Shown here in pieces: positions 47,697-55,572 of a stretch of DNA of 64,000 nucleotides (position 1 is its first letter; each line of letters begins with the position of its first letter). Under the pieces are notes generated by a model. The model did no database searches. It was not told the DNA's origin and worked only from the letters and a program-made list of their open reading frames with translations. The position numbers and the translations under genes were made by a program. Origin of the DNA: Planctomycetota bacterium. Lineage in GTDB: Bacteria; Planctomycetota; UBA1135; GCA-002686595. The stretch spans positions 475,659-539,658 of the forward strand of contig JABACD010000001.1 in NCBI GenBank assembly GCA_014237855.1, in the 5' to 3' direction.

Positions 47697-48332
47697 ATGC
47701 AGATCAAAAACAACGGAAACGAAGGCTCAAGGCCCAATCAGCCCAAACAGAACCCTGTCGAGAAGAGGGCCGAGGCCCCCAAGTCGGCAGAGGTCGAGAA
47801 GAAAGCTGATTCCGCGACCCAGCGCTCCTCCAAGGAGGTGCGCCAGGCTCGCGACTCCTTCCAGCGCTCCAAGCCCCAGCAAGACCCCGGCGTGGATGTT
47901 GGCGAACGCCTTCGCCAAGCCCGCGCCCAGGCAAACCAGGATCGAATTGGAGATGCTCGGAGCAAGGACTCCCGCGATAGCCGTGAGCAGCGCATCAAGA
48001 GCGCTCGAGTCAAGGACTCCAGAGAGCGGCGTGAAGCGCGCCTCGAGAACGCTCGCAACCAGCACACAGAGTCGGCCAAGGCAAACCGCATCGCCAACGC
48101 CCGCAAGCAAGCCAGTCACCCTGTCGACGGCAACAAGTCACGCGACTCGGTTCAGACCAGAAGCAACCCGATCAGCATGGAGGGGACCGTCGAGGACGCC
48201 CGCGGACTCCGTGAAACGAGTGAGGTTCGCGCTGAGCGACTCCGCATGATCAAGCTCGAGCACGAGAATGGGCTGCTCAACACGGTTGATCGAGCTCGCG
48301 CCGCAGCCGAGAGACTCCTTGACGATGCCTGA
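47697..48332 (+). CDS. Arg-rich repeat protein with FlgM-like C-terminus (candidate anti-sigma-28)
   Basis: A 211-residue, highly charged soluble protein from ATG 47697 with ribosome site GAGGAGG. Residues about 84-150 hold four 16-residue repeats starting R-[IL]-x-x-A-R (RIGDARSKDSRDSREQ, RIKSARVKDSRERREA, RLENARNQHTESAKAN, RIANARKQ...). The C-terminus (VRAERLRMIKLEHENGLLNT... ARAAAERLLDD) matches the spacing of the FlgM sigma-28-binding helices (V-x2-L-x2-I-x3-G-x-L ... IA-x2-L). Its promoter is FliA-dependent and fliA is 2 kb away. The FlgM role is inferred; FlgM proteins are normally about 100 residues, so the repeat region is extra. Alternatives are a flagellar structural or export substrate. 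Confidence 0.7.
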   Translation: MQIKNNGNEGSRPNQPKQNPVEKRAEAPKSAEVEKKADSATQRSSKEVRQARDSFQRSKPQQDPGVDVGERLRQARAQANQDRIGDARSKDSRDSREQRIKSARVKDSRERREARLENARNQHTESAKANRIANARKQASHPVDGNKSRDSVQTRSNPISMEGTVEDARGLRETSEVRAERLRMIKLEHENGLLNTVDRARAAAERLLDDA

Positions 48333-48361
48333 TCCGTCATAGAGAGCGAACCAAGATCTGC

Positions 48362-48407
48362 AACGAAGCAGCCCCCGCGAACAAGAGTTCGCGGGGGCTG
48401 CTTCGTT
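48362..48407 (+). terminator. Strong 21-bp terminator hairpin after the FlgM-like gene
   Basis: Arms 48362-48382 and 48387-48407 pair perfectly around the tetraloop AAGA, followed by TTGATC. It ends the + strand monocistronic transcript. The gap 48408-48590 beyond it contains nothing I recognise. Confidence 0.9.
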
Positions 48408-48590
48408 TGATCCACCTTGGTGAGCTCGTGCTCTCTCGGTTCGATAACAGCTCGTGCTCATGAAGTCGATTGCGAGCACAACGCAGGCCGCCTGGGACCT
48501 CTCCCCAGAGAGACCATGAGCCCCTCCCCATGGCCGGTGAGACGATCGCCGGGGAAGAACCGAGAGGTTGGAGGTCTACCTCTGGGCCTC

Positions 48591-48610
48591 GCCCACAGGG
48601 CCCTGTGGGC
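48591..48610 (-). terminator. 20-bp perfect palindrome after the flagellar operon
   Basis: GCCCACAGGGCCCTGTGGGC, self-complementary over all 20 bases, lies 9 bp after the last stop of the minus-strand flagellar operon (48620). Its likely role is transcription end or mRNA 3' protection; no T-tract follows. Confidence 0.5.
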
Positions 48611-48619
48611 CCTGCTCCT

Positions 48620-49243
48620 CTAGAGCATCCTCGCCACCTGCCATGCAGCGAACTGCGCGAACAGGCGAGGGGAGAGCAGGGCTATCTCCCAGCCATCGCC
48701 GTCCGCAGTCTCAACCGCAGCGCTGTCGTGGTAGAAAGCCTCAATGGCCTCCTGTACCCGGCTGGAAGAAGCATCGAGTTGGACGGAGCTGGACCAGATT
48801 GCGGCCCCGGTCTCGGTGGAGACGAGCTCCATCTGCACCGAGAGTCTCAGTGGGGTATAGAACTCGTGATCGATGACGGTGCCGATGAGCATCCCATCGA
48901 ACCGGAAGCGGCGAGCGAGATCTATCACCATGTTGGGGTCGTAGCGACCTCGGATGTATGACTCACCCTGCCGCACCTCTTCAAGGTCTCGAGCATCGAG
49001 GGGGACGACCTCGAAGGGTGTCTTCAGACTGAGCTCTGTGTAGAAGGCTTCCTGAACCATCTTCGCGTGATCGTGATCGAGATCACGTCCACAGATTGGC
49101 AAGAGCCCCACACGGTGGAGCTTGTAGGTGTTGAAGTCGGATGCAACCTGGGCTCTTGCCAGGTGCTCGACCTCCCCCATGGGTATGGCTCGGCAACTTC
49201 CCAGTAGAAGCAGGCTGGCCAGGACCAGACACCTCATGGTCAC
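48620..49243 (-). CDS. Lipoprotein, CsgG/LpoB-like
   Basis: A 207-residue protein with a lipobox (LLLLGSC, Cys at about 17). The body has VGLLPI, VQEAFYTELSLKTPFEVVPLD, RFDGMLIGTV and a strand-rich segment ending ETGAAIWSSSVQLD, a pattern of the CsgG/LpoB/TolB-N type fold that often decorates the outer membrane. It is the last gene of the flagellar operon, and the start overlaps the preceding lipoprotein gene (ATGA). Related lipoproteins (FlgO, FlgP, FlgT) stabilise flagella in the outer membrane, so such a role is plausible. Confidence 0.72.
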   Translation of the reverse strand: MTMRCLVLASLLLLGSCRAIPMGEVEHLARAQVASDFNTYKLHRVGLLPICGRDLDHDHAKMVQEAFYTELSLKTPFEVVPLDARDLEEVRQGESYIRGRYDPNMVIDLARRFRFDGMLIGTVIDHEFYTPLRLSVQMELVSTETGAAIWSSSVQLDASSSRVQEAIEAFYHDSAAVETADGDGWEIALLSPRLFAQFAAWQVARML

Positions 49244-49941
49244 TTGCTCCCCACAGCGGTAGATTCGATCTTCGGTTCGGCGGGGGTCTGACCGGCTTCA
49301 GTCCCTGCCTCCTCTTTCAGCTCTGCTGCATTGAGAGTCTCCTCGACTCGGCGCCAGTCAAGCTTCGCCTCCAGCAACAACTTCTCCGACTGGAGGCGCC
49401 GGATCTGAGCAGTCGTCAGGCGTGAGGCCAGGTCAATGTTCTGATCTTGAACGAGTTCGAGCTTTTCAATCATCTTGGCCATCTGGGCATTGAGGGCCCC
49501 AAGCTCGGCGGCGAGCTGTTGCTCACGAGCCTCTGCAGCCTCCAGGTCCTTGGTCAGGCCCCGGATTTCGAACTCCAGATCTTCGCTTCGCTGAATTGAG
49601 GCCTGGTATTGCTCCAGGAGCGTCCAGCGGCTGCCTGTATCGGCACCTGCAGCCTGTCCGGGGTCTTCCGTGATGGAGACCGTTCCCGGGCGTTGCTCGG
49701 AAACGACGCTACCATCTCGAGCGTAGAGCAGAGGCTGCTGCCTGTTGCCATTCTCAGCCCAGGCGGGCTGAGTAGACGCGACTGCAGAGGTTGATAGCTG
49801 CTCCGAATGAGCTGTGCTTGTCGGGTTGGCATCAACCGTGGTCGCATCGGCAGGCAAGGCCTTGACTGTGGGGAGTGCACAGCCACCGAGGGTCGTGGCG
49901 CACAGGAGACCGAGAAGGGTGAGGTGGGACGAGGCGTTCAT
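49240..49941 (-). CDS. Coiled-coil lipoprotein of the flagellar operon
   Basis: A 233-residue protein with a lipobox (TTLGGC, Cys21), a disordered Thr/Ala/Ser region (25-100), a coiled coil at about 108-200 (heptad-rich LEFEIRGLTKDLEAAEAREQ), and a Glu/Pro-rich tail. No family recognised. Its stop overlaps the start of the CsgG/LpoB-like lipoprotein, so the two are co-translated and may form a pair. The start lies 47 bp after the 78-residue gene. Confidence 0.75.
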   Translation of the reverse strand: MNASSHLTLLGLLCATTLGGCALPTVKALPADATTVDANPTSTAHSEQLSTSAVASTQPAWAENGNRQQPLLYARDGSVVSEQRPGTVSITEDPGQAAGADTGSRWTLLEQYQASIQRSEDLEFEIRGLTKDLEAAEAREQQLAAELGALNAQMAKMIEKLELVQDQNIDLASRLTTAQIRRLQSEKLLLEAKLDWRRVEETLNAAELKEEAGTEAGQTPAEPKIESTAVGSK

Positions 49942-49988
49942 GACGATTCGTATTCTTGGCAGACGGGAACTAGGTGTCGTGCGCTTGG

Positions 49989-50225
49989 TCAGGCACCGGC
50001 CGGGTTGTCCCCGGGGTAGACCAGCTCGACAGCGGTGACTTCACCGCATGCACAGGTAAACTCGATGCCTTGGACACGTCCGGACTCCTCGAGGAGACGA
50101 ACTGCCTTCTGGCCGTGCGCGGAGCCCGGCTCGGCTCCGCGGACAATGGCAACGTCTGGCCCCTGACCCGAGGTCTGGGAGCCTTCTAGCTGGACGCGCG
50201 CACGTTTGATGATGGGTTGGGCCAT
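49989..50225 (-). CDS. Small 78-residue protein of the flagellar operon
   Basis: A protein from ATG 50225 with a short compact fold and a Cys-Ala-Cys motif (IEFTCACGEVTAVELVYPGD) that might bind metal. The first half is rich in Gly/Ser/Gln. I recognise no family. It sits 15 bp after the 72-residue gene in the fliA operon and before two lipoprotein genes. The coherent C-terminal sequence supports a real gene, but no strong ribosome site is visible. Confidence 0.62.
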   Translation of the reverse strand: MAQPIIKRARVQLEGSQTSGQGPDVAIVRGAEPGSAHGQKAVRLLEESGRVQGIEFTCACGEVTAVELVYPGDNPAGA

Positions 50226-50240
50226 GCTTGAGTTGGGAAT

Positions 50241-50459
50241 TCAGGCGGTCAGATCGAGCGTTCCGCCCGACTCGTTGTCCTCGCGTTCGGAGCAAGGCAG
50301 GATCTCTGAGGTCGTCTCTTTCCCCACAGGTGGGGCCGGGTTGTCCGACTTCTCCAGGCTGAAGGGCTTCTGCTGCTCCTTCTCCCTGTCCTTGCGCTTC
50401 GAAGTCGGCTGAATGCCGAATACGCCGCCGCTGCGAACCCCATTGACATTTGAGTCCAT
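50241..50459 (-). CDS. Small 72-residue hydrophilic protein following fliA
   Basis: Starts at ATG 50459, 15 bp after the fliA stop, with an AGGGG ribosome site in range. It is a charged, Pro/Glu/Ser/Lys-rich sequence without structure signals, possibly disordered. No family recognised. The tight spacing suggests translation with fliA and the next gene. A role as an anti-sigma or export cofactor cannot be excluded, but nothing shows it. Confidence 0.65.
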   Translation of the reverse strand: MDSNVNGVRSGGVFGIQPTSKRKDREKEQQKPFSLEKSDNPAPPVGKETTSEILPCSEREDNESGGTLDLTA

Positions 50460-50474
50460 GAATTCCCCTGCCCC

Positions 50475-51203
50475 TCAGGGCGTGCCGAGCACCTCGCTAA
50501 GACTTCGATTCAATCTGTAGATGGCACGACTATGAATTTGGCTTACCCGTGACTCGGTTACTCCGAGCACATCGCTGATTTCCTTGAAGAGAAGCTCTTC
50601 TCCGTAGTACAGCGTGATTACTGTTTGCTCTTGCGATGGAAGCTCCGTGATTACTCTCGTCAGTAGCTCACGGGTTTCCTCCCACTCTGCGCTGCCCGCA
50701 GGGCAGTGGCTCTTCGGATCAACAAGCATCCCGGCAACTCGAGCAGTGGACTCATCGTCAATTGAGAGCTCGGCTGATTGGCGGGCTTGGGCCAATACCT
50801 CATCCACTTCTTCAGCGGAGATACCCATGTGATCGGCGATCTCCTCAGGGGTAGGCGCAAATCCCTGTGCGTGTTCCAGAGTCCGCACGACCTTGTCGAC
50901 ATCGCGCACTCGCTCCCGCCGTCCACGGGGCAGGAAGTCCAGTCGCCTTAGCTCGTCTAGAATTGCACCACGGATCTTTGCATAGGCAAAGGTCGAGAAC
51001 TTGAGGCCGCGAGTTGCATCCCAGGCATCAGCAGCAGCGATCAAACCCAGCATCCCGAATCCGTACAGGTCGTCCTTGTCAACGCTTCCGCGGTTGTCGA
51101 AAGAGAGTCTCCCAACGATGTGTCGAAGGAGGGGGATGTGGTCCAGAATCAGGCTCTCCCGCTCGTCAGCGTCAATGAATGAGTTTTCTGCTGACTCAGT
51201 CAT
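50475..51203 (-). CDS. fliA: Flagellar sigma factor FliA (sigma-28, WhiG/FliA family)
   Basis: A 242-residue sigma-70-family factor of group 3. It has region 2 (DLYGFGMLGLIAAADAWDATRGLKFSTFAYAKIRGAILDELR), region 3 (GFAPTPEEIADHMGISAEEVDEVLAQ) and region 4 (LPSQEQTVITLYYGEELLFKEISDVLGVTESRVSQIHSRAI). The conserved FAYAKIRGAILDELRRLD strongly identifies the FliA/WhiG family. It directs RNA polymerase to TAAA-N15-GCCGATAA promoters; two such sites are in this window. It sits inside the fliO operon, so it is made after the sigma-54-dependent step. Confidence 0.95.
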   Translation of the reverse strand: MTESAENSFIDADERESLILDHIPLLRHIVGRLSFDNRGSVDKDDLYGFGMLGLIAAADAWDATRGLKFSTFAYAKIRGAILDELRRLDFLPRGRRERVRDVDKVVRTLEHAQGFAPTPEEIADHMGISAEEVDEVLAQARQSAELSIDDESTARVAGMLVDPKSHCPAGSAEWEETRELLTRVITELPSQEQTVITLYYGEELLFKEISDVLGVTESRVSQIHSRAIYRLNRSLSEVLGTP

Positions 51204-51272
51204 GAGTTACCTCTGGACTGGCCCCGCCTCGCCGGGCAATGGAACGCATCTGGTTGTCTCGTTGCTTTGTCA

Positions 51273-51557
51273 TCAGTTGCTGCCTGGAGTCGAGTCGGCA
51301 TCTCCAAGTTGCTCCTCGTCCTCTCTGAGAGTGCGCTCCTCGACAGCCTCGATGCTCGCCAGCGCGGCGGCTCCGATGCGTGTCAAGAGCAGCGCTCCGA
51401 AGAGGGCTACCGCACCCCGGGCACAGGCCGTGCTCAGGGACGTGCCCGAGAGAAGAGAGAGCAGCGCCGTAAGCGCGCCCGCTCCTGCCGCCAGGCTGCG
51501 ACCAAGAGCCCGCCAGACCGAGTCGGGGCGGAGAACGCTGTCTTCGATATCGACCAT
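51273..51557 (-). CDS. Small membrane protein between flhG and fliA
   Basis: I chose ATG 51557, giving 94 residues and a coherent start MVDIEDSVLRPDSVW. Two hydrophobic stretches (about 22-38 and 45-65, Ala/Leu-rich) suggest a helical hairpin in the membrane, followed by an acidic tail (EAVEERTLREDEEQLGD). No family recognised. The 14-bp gap from flhG makes it part of the flagellar operon. The 69 bp to fliA contain only a doubtful 25-codon frame. Confidence 0.62.
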   Translation of the reverse strand: MVDIEDSVLRPDSVWRALGRSLAAGAGALTALLSLLSGTSLSTACARGAVALFGALLLTRIGAAALASIEAVEERTLREDEEQLGDADSTPGSN

Positions 51558-51571
51558 GCCAACCAGAACCC

Positions 51572-52420
51572 TTAGTGCGCAAAGTGCCCAGGGGCACCTT
51601 CGAGCAGCCTTGAGACGCGATCCCCAAGACGGCACAAACAACTGTGATATAAAGACTTAGGGACATCCTGGAGGCTCCCCGCTGCACTTCGCCCCGATTG
51701 ATTCACCTGCGCGGCGAATGGAATCCAGCCAGCGCTGCGAGGGCGCCTGCAGAGAAAGCGCTCACAGACTCGCTGGAGGCGCTTGGCGGTGGATTCAGCC
51801 TCTTCCAGGCCCGAGACCCGGTTGATCACCAGCTCAGGAGTTGGGACCTCCCGATCGGAATCGTAGGCCCAGGTGTCGAGGGCCTTGATGAAGCCGTAGG
51901 CATCGGTGAGAGCCGCAGGATTCGGGGTGGTCACGACAAAGACATGATCTGCCGCCGCGGCAAAGGCCAGCACGTCGTGCCCAATACCCGCCGCTGAATC
52001 TCCCAGGACCACATCGTAGTCCTTGGAGAGCTCACGAACCGCCCCCAGCAAGATGAGCCGGCGCTCGCGATCCGGTGTCCCCATGTCCGCATTTCCCGAG
52101 CCAGCCGGGAGAACATGAACCCCACAAGGCCCTGTAACCACGCAGTCCACATAGTCGCACTTGCCTTTTAGAGCGTCCTCGATCGTGTTCGTCGCTGAGA
52201 CCCGGAGGAGGATATCGAGGTTCGCGAGACCCAGATCGAAGTCAACCAGGAGCACTCGCTTTCCTTGACTCGCAAGCAAGACACCTAGATCCGCCGCGAG
52301 AGTGGACTTGCCAACTCCGCCCTTACCGCCCGTGAAGAGCATCAAGGGAGCTCCCTCGAGAGAGGGCTCGGTGGTCGCCTGGAGCTCAAAGGCCGCCCCT
52401 CCTAGGTTTGCCGGGCTCAT
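51572..52420 (-). CDS. flhG: FlhG/YlxH/FleN MinD-like ATPase
   Basis: A 282-residue MinD-family ATPase with a deviant Walker A GGKGGVGKST at about residue 31, and LLVDFDLGLANLDILL and LGDSAAGIGHDVLAFAAAADHVFVVTTPNP, the switch and Walker B regions. FlhG with FlhF controls number and place of flagella. The start ATG overlaps the flhF stop (ATGA), the usual flhF-flhG order. The last 40 residues are less regular (Arg/Cys-rich) than in relatives. Confidence 0.93.
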   Translation of the reverse strand: MSPANLGGAAFELQATTEPSLEGAPLMLFTGGKGGVGKSTLAADLGVLLASQGKRVLLVDFDLGLANLDILLRVSATNTIEDALKGKCDYVDCVVTGPCGVHVLPAGSGNADMGTPDRERRLILLGAVRELSKDYDVVLGDSAAGIGHDVLAFAAAADHVFVVTTPNPAALTDAYGFIKALDTWAYDSDREVPTPELVINRVSGLEEAESTAKRLQRVCERFLCRRPRSAGWIPFAAQVNQSGRSAAGSLQDVPKSLYHSCLCRLGDRVSRLLEGAPGHFAH

Positions 52421-53433
52421 TCGATCCTCCCCAACAGCAGCATGTCAGCAAGCAGCTCTGGCGTGGCTCGATGGAAGTTGCGACCGATGTCCTGCCCATT
52501 GCTCAGGAATGCGACAGGCAGTCCAAGCTCGGTGACGTGTTCAATGACCGGCGATGGACAGCGGGTCTCGTCCAGTTTCGTGATCACACAGCCAGCCAGC
52601 GGCAGATCACCGTAGGCTTCGCTGACCTCCTGCAAGGCTGCACGGCTGGATGTTGCCGATAGAACCAGGAACGCATCGAGGCGCGTCATTCGATTCCCCG
52701 TGGTCAAGGTGTCGTGGAAGGCAACCAACCGGTGAGGATCACTCTGCGCTCGCCCAGTCGTGTCCAGCAGGACAATGTCCTTGCCTGGAACCCCCAGGCT
52801 CTCCGGAGACAGCGGGTCCTCCGACTTGAGGATTCGCAAGGGCGAGCCGAGCAGGCGACCATAGGCTCGCAATTGATCAACCGCCCCCACCCGGGAAGCG
52901 TCGAGGGTCGCAAGGCTGACCACACGCTTGCTCTTCACCAGCCGGGCACCGAGCTTGACCAGTCCGGTTGTCTTCCCAACGCCCGTATTCCCAACGAAGG
53001 TAATGACGCGGGTGACTCCCGGTGCCTTGGGCAACCTGGCAATTCGTGCCTCGGATCCAATCGCCGCCCCAATGGTATCCATCGGATGACCACCAGGATC
53101 ACTCTGTTCGGCAGCCCGCAAGCAGAGCCGGCGACTCCACTCCTCTGTGCAGCCAGTGCGTAGAAGACGAGCTTGAACTTCCTCGAAACCGGGGGAGAGC
53201 CCCGTCTCGGCGCGAAAGCTCTTGAGCTCTACCTTGCCAGGTGTCACCACGCCTTCGATGACCGATGACTTGGGCGCATTAGCTCCACGATCTCCTTCCT
53301 GAGCAACAGCAAGGGTGATCCCACCGCCTGGCGAGTTCTCGTGGCTAATTACCATGGCACCTTCGCCATACGATTGGCGCGCCCTCTGCAGGGCGTCCTT
53401 CAAATCATTTCCTCGGACTCTGTGAATCTGCAT
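52417..53433 (-). CDS. flhF: FlhF, SRP-type GTPase for flagellar placement
   Basis: A 338-residue protein from ATG 53433, one base after the flhA stop (TGACATG). The N-terminal domain (MQIHRVRGNDLKDALQRARQ...YGEGAMVISHE) is the usual FlhF start. The NG domain has GNTGVGKTTGLVKLGARL (P-loop), ATLDASRVGAVDQLRAYGRLL, VLLDTTGRA and VITKLDETRCPSPV. FlhF recruits the first basal-body components to a pole, so the cell probably has one or few polar flagella. A longer frame upstream would overlap flhA. Confidence 0.93.
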   Translation of the reverse strand: MQIHRVRGNDLKDALQRARQSYGEGAMVISHENSPGGGITLAVAQEGDRGANAPKSSVIEGVVTPGKVELKSFRAETGLSPGFEEVQARLLRTGCTEEWSRRLCLRAAEQSDPGGHPMDTIGAAIGSEARIARLPKAPGVTRVITFVGNTGVGKTTGLVKLGARLVKSKRVVSLATLDASRVGAVDQLRAYGRLLGSPLRILKSEDPLSPESLGVPGKDIVLLDTTGRAQSDPHRLVAFHDTLTTGNRMTRLDAFLVLSATSSRAALQEVSEAYGDLPLAGCVITKLDETRCPSPVIEHVTELGLPVAFLSNGQDIGRNFHRATPELLADMLLLGRIE

Positions 53434-53434
53434 G

Positions 53435-55552
53435 TCAATCTTCAAGTTTGACGACTGCTGCGGTCTCCACCGAACGAGCGGGAACCACTTCGTTGTAGGA
53501 GAGCACCGAAACTTTCGGCAGGGACGAACGAACAAGTTCATTCAGGAATCGCCGCACGCTCGAACGAACGAGCAGAACGACTTCGTGACCGCCTCGGGTT
53601 GCCTGGGCAATTGACTCGCCCACACTCTCCATGAGACGCTGCAAGTAGGCCGGGCTCACTGATCCCGCCTCGACCTCTGTTCCACCACCGCCAACGGCGC
53701 TAGCCAGGCGGTTCTCAATCTCCGGATCGAGCGTGACCGCATGGAGCGTCCCCTCGTGGTCTGTGAGAGACTCGCACAAGGCACGGCCCAAGCGCTGGCG
53801 AACAAGCTCCGTCAGCGTGTCAACGTCTTTTGTGCGCCCTACATTGTCCGCAACGACCTCCAGAATCGCCGGCATGTTGCGAATGGACACACCCTCACGT
53901 AACAGGTTGCGGAGCACACACTGGATCTCGCCAAAGCCCATCTTGTCAGGGATCAGCTCTTCGACGACAGCCGGCGAGGTCTTACGTGCCGACTCGACCA
54001 GTTCCTTGGCATCATCCCGGGTGATCAGCTCACCCAGGTCCTCCCGGATGGTCTCGGAGAGGTGGGTAATCAAGACGCTGGCCGGGTCGATGACCGTGTA
54101 ACCGAGTAGCTCTGCTTCATCGCGCAGGCTCTCATCGATCCACCAGGCCGGGAGCCCAAAGGCTGGATCCGTGGTCTCTTTACCCTGAATCGGGCCGCTC
54201 GCGGTTCCGCCATCCATGGCGAGATGAGAGCTCGGCTCCACCTGCCCCTTGGCCACTTCCTGACCACCGATCAACAGGCGATACGCGTTGGGCTGGAGGC
54301 GGATATTGTCCTTGATGCGGACCGGCGGTAAGACCACACCCTCATTCAAGGCAAACCGCCTCCTGAGCTGGGCGATGTGGTCGAGAATGCCGCCGCCCTC
54401 TTGGTCTTGAACGAGCGGTATCAGGCGGTAGCCAATCTCGAGGGAGATCCGATCCACCTGGAGTAGCTCATCGATTTGCTCTGCCTCCGAGGCGCCTTCC
54501 GAGTCTTGACCGGCCGCGGCCCCTTCGGGGTCCTCGTCTGTCTCTTCTGGCTCGAGTAGCTGATCGATGCTCTGGATGTTCTTCGTTGAATTCCACAGCA
54601 ACACCATCACGGTCGCCAGGATGAAGAACGGCAAGCGGGGCATGCCCGGCAAGAGGCCCAAGACGAACAACATACCGGCCGCAATCATGGTGGCCTTGGG
54701 GCGACCACCCATCTGCGCCATCAGGTTTTGGCCCAAGCTGTGCGGGCTGGTGCTCTTCGTAACCAGGACAGCAGATGCTGTCGACACAAAGAGCGCGGGG
54801 ATCTGGCTCACCAGTCCGTCACCAATCGTCAGAATCGAGTATCGCTCACCAGCCTGGGTAAAGCCCATGCCCCCCATGGTTCCAATCGCAATGCCACCGA
54901 CCAGGTTGAGGCCCGTGATGATCAAACCAGCGATTGCGTCACCTCGAACGAATTTCGAAGCTCCATCCATCGCACCGTAGAACTCTGCTTCAGTCGCGAT
55001 GTCCTTGCGACGCTTCTTGGCTTCGGTGGCGTCGATCAGGCCTCCATTCAGATCAGCATCGATCGCCATCTGCTTGCCAGGCATCGCATCCAGCACAAAT
55101 CGAGCAGCCACCTCGCTGATTCGCCCGGAGCCCTTCGTGATTACCACGAACTGGATGATGATCAGAACCAGGAAGACCACCAGACCGACCGTCAGGTTGT
55201 CACCTGCCACGTAGTCGCCGAAGGCTGTGATGATGTTGCCGGCTTGTCCACCAGTCAAAATCAATCGTGTCGACGCCACATTCAGGCCAAGCCTGAACAG
55301 GGTCGTAAAGAGCAGAATCGTCGGGAACGTCGTCACTTCCGTGGGGTTGGCCGCATTCATCGTGACCATCAGAAGCAGCAGTGACGTTGTGATGTTCGTC
55401 GCCAAGAGCGCGTCCAGCGCAAAAGGCGAGAGCGGGACGATCAAGGTGACCATCAAGCCCAGAACGCCGACCCCCATCACCCAGTCGGAGTACCGACCGA
55501 CGAGCTCGCCGAAAGTTGACCTCTTACCGATTGATTGGAGTGTAGGTTCCAT
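53435..55552 (-). CDS. flhA: Flagellar export apparatus gate protein FlhA
   Basis: A 705-residue FlhA. The N-terminal half has seven or eight membrane helices and the conserved loop KGSGRISEVAARFVLDAMPGKQMAIDADL of the FHIPEP family, with TLTVGLV- and FPTILL-type segments. The C-terminal cytoplasmic domain (about 340-705) ends normally. FlhA forms the nonameric ring that docks chaperone-substrate complexes such as FliS-FliC and FliT-FliD, whose genes lie just upstream. It begins 20 bp after flhB. Confidence 0.96.
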   Translation of the reverse strand: MEPTLQSIGKRSTFGELVGRYSDWVMGVGVLGLMVTLIVPLSPFALDALLATNITTSLLLLMVTMNAANPTEVTTFPTILLFTTLFRLGLNVASTRLILTGGQAGNIITAFGDYVAGDNLTVGLVVFLVLIIIQFVVITKGSGRISEVAARFVLDAMPGKQMAIDADLNGGLIDATEAKKRRKDIATEAEFYGAMDGASKFVRGDAIAGLIITGLNLVGGIAIGTMGGMGFTQAGERYSILTIGDGLVSQIPALFVSTASAVLVTKSTSPHSLGQNLMAQMGGRPKATMIAAGMLFVLGLLPGMPRLPFFILATVMVLLWNSTKNIQSIDQLLEPEETDEDPEGAAAGQDSEGASEAEQIDELLQVDRISLEIGYRLIPLVQDQEGGGILDHIAQLRRRFALNEGVVLPPVRIKDNIRLQPNAYRLLIGGQEVAKGQVEPSSHLAMDGGTASGPIQGKETTDPAFGLPAWWIDESLRDEAELLGYTVIDPASVLITHLSETIREDLGELITRDDAKELVESARKTSPAVVEELIPDKMGFGEIQCVLRNLLREGVSIRNMPAILEVVADNVGRTKDVDTLTELVRQRLGRALCESLTDHEGTLHAVTLDPEIENRLASAVGGGGTEVEAGSVSPAYLQRLMESVGESIAQATRGGHEVVLLVRSSVRRFLNELVRSSLPKVSVLSYNEVVPARSVETAAVVKLED

Positions 55553-55572
55553 GAAGATCTTCTATCGCCCCC

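Noticed and set aside
48470..48961. Plus-strand frame of 163 codons over the CsgG/LpoB-like gene
   Set aside because: It is antisense to a well-supported lipoprotein gene and has no signal or motif of its own.
51200..51272. A 25-codon frame overlapping the fliA start
   Set aside because: The translation is irregular and short; the overlap alone does not support it.
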